Positions 57,962-64,000 of a stretch of 64,000 bases of DNA are shown here, one piece after another. Position 1 is the first letter of the stretch; the number at the start of each line of letters is the position of its first letter. The translations under genes and the position numbers were made by a program. The notes under the pieces were generated by a model. The model was given only the letters and a program-made list of their open reading frames with translations, had not been told where the DNA came from and did no database searches. This stretch comes from Solenopsis invicta. Lineage: Eukaryota; Arthropoda; Insecta; Hymenoptera; Formicidae. The stretch lies in assembly GCF_016802725.1 (NCBI RefSeq), contig NC_052671.1, positions 24,434,728 through 24,498,727 on the forward strand. The letters are read 5' to 3'.

Positions 57962-59278
57962 CGAGGTGTGATCAAAAAGTAAGGTGACTTTTTGAATTTC
58001 GCGCGCTCTGTACACTCTAATTTCAAAATTTTTTTTTGTGTTGGTACATTTGTCACGATCATATGTTCACAGTTTTGACTATATAGCATGTGTTGTTTTT
58101 ATGTGAGAGGCATAAAGGTTAGACTCGTGTTTGCGTGCTCGGCGATTTTTTGCTGTTGAAAATAATGGAGCAGAGAGTTTGTATTAATTTTTGTGTAAAA
58201 AATGGTATTAAGTGTTCAAAAACTCTTGAAATGTTGACAGTGGCGTACTGTGAGTCAACTTTGAGCAAAAAAATGTTAATAAATGGTATAAGTTATTTCA
58301 AGAGGGCCGAGAAAATGTTAACAATGAATCTTGCTCTGGACGCCCCAGCACGTCAAAAACCGACGAAAATGTTCAGGAAGAGAAAGAAATTGTGTTGAAA
58401 AATCGTCGAATCACGATTAGGGAAATAGCTGATGATCTTAACATATCTTTTGGCTCATGCCAATCAATTGTAACGGATGTTTTGGGTATGACACGTGTGT
58501 CAGCGAAATTCGTTCCAAAACTGCTTAATTTTGATCAGAAGCAGCGTCGCATGAACATCGCCCAAGACATGTTGAACGACGTCAATGATGATCCTGATCT
58601 GCTCAAAAGGGTTATAACTGGTGACGAAAGATGGGTATATGGTTATGATGTCGAAACCAAAGCCCAATCAGCCCAGTGGAAGAGCCCAGGAGAGCCAAGA
58701 CCGAAAAAGGCACGCCAAGTTCGTTCGAATGTGAAGGTTTTGCTCACAGTTTTCTTTGATTACCATGGCGTTGTGCATCAAGAATTCCTACCACAAGGTC
58801 GTACGGTAAACAAGGAGTATTACCTTGAGGTTATGCGGCGTTTGCGTGAATCAATAAGAAAAAAACGTCCGGAAGTGTGGAAAGAAAATTCATGGATTCT
58901 GCACCATGATAATGCACCTGCGCACACGTCGTTACTAGTGAGTACTTTTTTGGCCAAAAACAATACTATCATCATGCCTCAGCCACCGTATTCACCAGCC
59001 TTGGCCCCCTGCGACTTTTCCTCTTCCCAAAATTGAAAAGGCCTATGAAAGGACGAAGATTTACGACGATTGAGGAGATTAAGGCTGCATCGCTGGAGGA
59101 GCTCAAGGCAATACCCAAAAGTGCATTTCAGAAATGTTTTGACGACTGGAAAAAGCGCTGGCACAAATACATTGTATCAGAGGGGGATTATTTTGAAGGG
59201 GATAACATAATTTTGGGTGAATAAATGAATATTTTTTTATAAAAATGAAAAGTCACCTTACTTTTTGATCACACCTCG
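57962..59278 (+). mobile_element. mariner element 3, full length, in the G2 LTR
   Basis: 1317 bp, terminal inverted repeats CGAGGTGTGATCAAAAAGTA, TA at 57960-57961 and 59279-59280. Its tips are close to those of mariner 1 in the PRPF6 intron, so the two are probably the same subfamily. Confidence 0.95.
58164..59224 (+). pseudogene. mariner transposase with third catalytic Asp changed to Ala
   Basis: It starts at 58164 (MEQRVCINFCVKNGIKCSKT). A frame break lies before 58392, then a 215-codon main frame holds the second helix-turn-helix (EIADDLNISFGSCQSIV), TGDERWVYGYD (first Asp) and HHDNAPAHTS (second Asp). The third motif reads YSPALAPCDF where mariners have YSPDLAPCDF; mariner 1 in this window keeps the Asp. 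A further break near 59030 separates the C-terminus (KRPMKGRRFTTIEEIKAASL.., 59033-59224). Even without the frameshifts this copy should lack activity. Confidence 0.92.
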
Positions 59279-59460
59279 TATATATATTCATACTGCAAGT
59301 GTAAAAAGGACAATACTGAAGAAAATACATTATCTAACGTTGGAACGAGTTAGTGTTGTATCTTCTATCACCGAGCGGCCCTTCCTACGAGTCCTAACTC
59401 CTAAGGCGCTGAAAAGATTCCGACGTCCCTGGAGCCATCACCGTGGCACAACATTAAATT

Positions 59461-59478
59461 TGGTGGCAGCGGCGGGAT
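59461..59478 (+). other. G2 primer-binding site, tRNA-Leu type
   Basis: TGGTGGCAGCGGCGGGAT, seven nt inside the LTR. It is the same as in G1 except for one C in place of T, so it has one mismatch to the tRNA-Leu 3' end. Confidence 0.78.
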
Positions 59479-59757
59479 CACGCTCAAGAAGACGGTACAC
59501 CCGCAAGTCGTGACGACGATCGAGCGAAAGCGCCGGGAAGCAGCACGCCCAACAACGGAGACAACACCTGCGAGACCACAACGGAAAGCAGAGGACCCAG
59601 AGTTACAGAAAACGTCAACAAGACATCAGGATCGTCGACCTATCTCAACAGCGCAACGTAAGCCGAGCCAGTTGAGGAGAGGCAAATAATCAGCGCGACT
59701 CGACAACATGCGAGCGACCACGGTGATTTTATTGTAAGTTAGAAAATTCTTTTGTAA

Positions 59758-61160
59758 ATGCCCAGAAGGAGACGCGTTCCTGAAGGGACACGTAACGACG
59801 AAAGAACAAACGACATTAAGTCAGACTCATCATCGTCCTTGATAGAAATCGCGGCAACCGCGTTAGAAGATATTCGCGACGCAGTTAATAAAGTGTTAAA
59901 CGAAACGGCGAGTGAGACAGACGACACAGACTTCGTTATAACAACTAGACAATTCCCTGTAAAATTACACGATTTTAATTTACTAAATATGGACGGACAA
60001 GCCGGTACCTCAACACAACAGACCGACGCCACAATGGCACGCTCTCCCGCCGGAACGTCGAGGAAATTAACAGCCTATGTAGCAGAAAATGATACAACTC
60101 AACAATACGGCGAGCCCGAAGTAACACCAAGAACAACTTACGATTTGCCAATAACAGAAAGTTTCCTAATGCATGAACTATTGCGCGAAATAAGGGAACT
60201 TCGGGTATCTTTCACAGGAACCGTATCCGAAGCCCGCGGTACCTCACCTAGGGACACGAATCAAGAAACAAGGAGTTTCCATAATCACGCCCGCGAGTTT
60301 TCTTATGGCCGATCCGTGAACGATATCAGAAATCAGAGAGGATCAACGCTTAATTTCTTAACGTTAAAAGACGCTCGAAACATGATCCCAGATATAGACG
60401 GAATTTTCCGTGATCGCGTAAAAGAATTTATAAACGCTAGCTCATATGCTATGAAAAATATTCACCCAGCAGAAGAGCACTCACTGCTTGAGGCCATGAT
60501 CTGCACGGAATTTAAAAGAAAGGCGATGACGGATTTCCAAACACGGGATATAAGAAGTTACGAACAATTAAAAAGAGAGCTAGAAAACGAATATTTAAGC
60601 AAACGAAGCACAGCGCATTTGCAAATCGAATTTAATTCACTGAAACAAAAAAGTGTAGAAAGCGCGTAAGACTTCGAACGGCGAGTAGATAAACTGGCAA
60701 TTCATCTGTACGAATCAATGGAAGAGGGCAAGGAGCATACTCAAGAACAACAACGAGCCATTTTAGAAAGGATTAGAGAACAAGCCCTCCATAGTTATCA
60801 AACTGGATTGCACGAGGATATCAAGCTCCTCGTACGCGCACAGCGATATCCGACGCTGGCTGAAGCGATAACCAGCGCAACAGCCGAGAAAAAAATTAAA
60901 GGTCCAGGCAATCGCAATCCGAATTTCTATCCAAGGAATAGATCAGAATTCCAAAAACAGATCTGATCGTATAGAACACCGCAATGCAAAAAATGCGGGA
61001 AAAACGAGCACTACGGACAAGACTGAAGTAGTAGCCGATATGCAAACCGCTTCTCATTACCGAGATCGGAAAATCGCTTTCACATAAATACTTTTGAAAA
61101 ATATTGCAATCATTGCAAGAAGAAGGGGCACACCCGCAAGGAATGTTGGTGGCTAAACAA
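59758..61160 (+). pseudogene. G2 gag with four visible stop codons
   Basis: It starts MPRRRRVPEGTRNDERTND, 303 codons to a TAA at 60667, then continues in the same frame (MEEGKEHTQEQQ..) to TGA at 60964, with further stops around the first zinc knuckle (CKKCGKNEHYGQD, then TGA). The second knuckle, CNHCKKKGHTRKECWW, is at 61105-61152. Where G1 can be compared, the stops stand at G1 CAA or at likely CGA/TGC-type codons, consistent mostly with C-to-T change. The proline/serine-rich N-terminal region matches G1 closely. Confidence 0.88.
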
Positions 61161-61323
61161 TAAAAGAGATACCGCAACGAAAGAAACAAAAACGAATCAA
61201 AACGGTAAAAATAATAAAACACAAAAAATACGAGCCATAAAAAACTCGGCCGCGTAAAGCAGCGAAGAAGAAGAGAAAGAAGAGACAAATAAGATAAAGT
61301 CGCGCAACGCCGCCGCGTATCGA

Positions 61324-64000
61324 GTGTCACACATGCGACACGCGCCACGGGAAGATACCGGGCTGGATATGATATCACTGCCTGTACGAGAGGCCCAAAG
61401 AAATCACATTGCTTTCTTGTTCGACACAGGGGCAACAACCTCGATTATAAAATTGAAGACATTAAAAGATGAGATTATAATACAAGATGAAAAAATAAAA
61501 GTAACTGGGATAACAGGCAATTCAATTACTACACTTGGGAAAACGTATCTACATATACATGTACAAAATGGAAAAATAAGTTACACGGTATACGTAATTA
61601 AAAACAACGAACCACTAGAGTACGATGGAATACTCGGGGCCGACTTTGTAAGGAAAAATAATATGACAAGCGATTATGGATCAAGAAAAGTGAGCATTGG
61701 AAAAACAAGCTTCAACCTATTTCCATATCGAAGGATAATACCAAAACCACGAAGCGAAACTATCGTACAAATATCAACAAATCAAAATAAAATTGGTACA
61801 ATCAAACCAGAAAAATTAAAAGCAGGAGTCTATATCGGATGCTGCTTGGTAGAACCAAATGAATTCACGTGCCCCGCGAGTATATTAAATACTACGGAAG
61901 AGGAAATAGATATCCAAGCACGACAGGTAAAAATTGAGGAATTAGTATGTGAAGATACTCTCGAAAAATCAATAAATAAAATCGAGAAAGAAAACGCACC
62001 AAAAATTTCAAGAAAAGAGCAAATAAATAAACTCTTGAGAATAAGCCATTTAAATAAAGAAGAGAAGAGAACTCTCTTAAATATTTGCGAAGAATTTAGC
62101 GATATTTTCCACTTAGAAGGAGAACGGCTAACGTGCACCTCAAAGGTTTCGCACGAAATAAAAACACGCGCGGACACAGCAAGTGTAAATATCAGACCGT
62201 ATCGATTACCCGAAAAACATAAAATCGAGGTAAATAAGCAAATAAAAAACATGCTAGACCAAGAAATAATACAGCCGAGCACGAGTCAATGGAATGCGCC
62301 ATTACTCGTAGTCCCAAAAAAATTAGATGCGTCAGGCAAGCCAAAATTTCGCATCGTAGTTGACTTTCGAAAACTAAACGATTTAACAATTGGAGATTCG
62401 TTTCCAATACCTAATATCACTGACATTTTGGACCAGCTAGGCAATGTGAAATATTTCTCAACACTAGATTTGGCGTCGGGATATTATCAAATTCCAATGT
62501 CCGAAAATGATAAACAAAAAACAGCATTCTCAACGGCGCACGGACATTACGAATTTAATCGAATGCCGTTCGGATTGAAGAATGCGCCTGCAACCTTCCA
62601 ACGCCTAATAAATAGTATTTTAACAAGATTACAAGGGCTAAAATGTCTGGTTTTTCTCGATGACGTTGTAATATACGGTTCAAGTTTAGAAGAACACAAC
62701 AAACGATTAATTGAAGTATTTAAACGACTACAGAAAAGTAATCTAAAATTACAACCTGACAAATGTGAATTTCTAAGAAAGGAAGTGATATACTTGGGAC
62801 ACATTATAACAGAAAAGGGAATCTCACCAGATCCATCCAAGCTCGAAGCTGTAAGCAAATTTCCGACTCTTCGTCGAGTAAACGAAATTCAAGCATTTAT
62901 AGGGTTAGCAGGATATTATAGAAAATTTATAGAAAATTTTTCAAAGATCGCCAAACCGCTCACAAAATTAACGAAAAAACGAGAAAAATTTGAGTGGACG
63001 AACGATCAACAGAATGCATTTGATGCATTAAAAAATAAATTGATAACGGCGCCCGTACTGAAGTTTCCAGACTTCAACGCGGAGTTTATCATCACGACGG
63101 CGCATCAGATTACGCCGTTGGAGCCGTACTCTCGCAAGGTATCGTAGGCCAGGATCAACCGATCGCGTATGCAAGCCGAGTGTTAACAAAAGCCGAACAG
63201 AACAACAATACGTCCGAAAAGGAACTATTGGCCATAGTCTGGGCTGTTAAACATTTCCGGCCATATGTATACGATACAAAATTTAAAATTATCACGGATC
63301 ACAAGCCTGATATGGCTATTCAATGTAAACGATTCGTGTTCACGACTAATCAGATGGCGACTCAAATTAGAAGAATACGATTACGAGATAATTCACAAGG
63401 CTGGTAAAATAAATAAGAACGCCGATGCCTTGAGTCGAAATCCGATTCGAGCGGACGAGCTTATAAACGCGATAAAAAATGACGACGACAAGGAAGGAGA
63501 GGACGAAGAAAATGAAGAAGGACAAGTAAATTACTCCGAAGATGAAAAAAAGAAAATATTATATGAATACCACGATGCCCCCCTCGGAGGACATCAGGGA
63601 GTAAAAAGAACTCTTGAGAGAATTAAATTAAAACATCAATGGCACGGAATGAAAAAATATATAGAGACGTATATCGCTAAATGCGAATATTGCCAAAAAA
63701 TAAATTAAGGCAAAAAACTAAAATGCTGTTAGTAATAACGGATACGGCTAAAAAGCCATTCGAGAAATGTGCGTTGGATATTAGGAGGACCATTAACGGT
63801 CACTACATCGGACATAAATACGCACTAACATTTCAAGACAACTTAACAAAATTCAGCAAAGCAATTGCACTAATAAACCAAGAGGCAAATACCATAGCAA
63901 AAGAGTTCGTAACAAAAATCGTGCTGGAACACGGAATACCCGAAAAAGTCCTAACAGACCAGGGTACAAATTTTACAAGTGCAATTTTTAAGAACACATG
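61324..64000 (+). pseudogene. G2 pol: protease, RT, RNase H, integrase (partial)
   Basis: A 607-codon frame from 61324 has protease FLFDTGATTSIIKLK (residues about 35-50), RT motif A FSTLDLASGYYQIPM, motif B region FNRMPFGLKNAPATFQ, and catalytic VFLDDVVIYG with an intact Asp pair. At about 63095 one base is missing inside the RNase H TTDAS motif, ending the frame. RNase H continues 63180-63407 (NNTSEKELLAIVWAVKHFRP). The integrase HHCC finger (GGHQGVKRTLERIK .. CEYCQK) is in 63265-63708. The DDE core follows with another break and is cut by the window end. RT itself looks intact. Confidence 0.92.

Larger units (their letters stand above)
57530..59453 (+). repeat. G2 5' LTR, interrupted by mariner 3
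   Basis: TGTTGTACCCTG..GTGGCACAACA, matching the G1 LTR in reverse. Removing the mariner and one TA leaves about 605 bp. Confidence 0.9.
57530..64000 (+). mobile_element. Gypsy-superfamily LTR retroelement G2 (same family as G1), cut by window end
   Basis: Opposite orientation to G1. Order: 5' LTR with mariner inserted, tRNA-Leu primer site, gag with several stop codons, a long 607-codon protease/RT frame, RNase H and integrase pieces. The window ends inside integrase. Protease and RT active sites are better preserved than in G1. Whether G2 also has the acidic palindrome and env lies beyond the window. Confidence 0.93.

Overview
The window is eukaryotic and reads as an insect nuclear genome, most likely a hymenopteran such as an ant. 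That guess rests on AT-rich DNA, short introns with canonical GT..AG borders, and this mix of transposable elements. The sequence alone does not prove the order. I recognise one host gene: PRPF6 (U5 snRNP / tri-snRNP splicing factor), 9 coding exons on the + strand from 9943 to 20635, which conceptually splice into an intact 931-residue protein. Almost everything else is transposable-element (TE) DNA, much of it nested. I saw no rRNA gene, complete tRNA gene or CRISPR array.

Layout. 1-4455 is a Harbinger-type non-autonomous element (family Y here). It is split by a Harbinger relic, which holds a TTAA-flanked element with a Mutator/Kolobok-like transposase, and by a 1.4 kb foldback (FB1). 4460-8811 is an almost intact 3.9 kb PIF/Harbinger transposon carrying a MADF-BESS protein on + and a DDE nuclease on -. 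It sits inside a 200-bp MITE (miniature inverted-repeat element). 8897-9802 is a MITE cluster ending about 140 bp before the PRPF6 start codon. 9943-20635 is PRPF6, with a deleted mariner and several MITEs in its introns. 21494-22002 holds more MITEs. 22290-28599 is a full-length but frameshifted LINE on the - strand with a 12-bp target duplication. 29818-33014 is a 167-bp MITE expanded to 3.2 kb by nested insertions, one of which left a perfect 9-bp duplication. 33037-34583 is a complete FB1 copy.

The last 27 kb are dominated by LTR elements. 36773-48693 is an env-bearing Gypsy-superfamily element (G1, - strand). It contains a GC-rich solo LTR and a near-perfect 0.8 kb palindrome that encodes the same acidic protein on both strands. 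49238-54248 is a hAT element containing a mariner. 54249-56780 is a truncated BEL/Pao element. 57530-64000 is a second copy of the Gypsy family (G2, + strand) with a mariner in its LTR, cut off by the window end.

Insertion order can be read from paired empty and filled sites inside the window. Most TE genes are broken by single-base indels, often in homopolymers, or by stops whose likely ancestral codons imply C-to-T change. The observations most worth follow-up are the palindromic acidic ORF in G1, the 40-nt tRNA-Tyr-like segment at the Pao primer-binding position, the 9-bp-duplication foldback, and the Harbinger caught inside a MITE.
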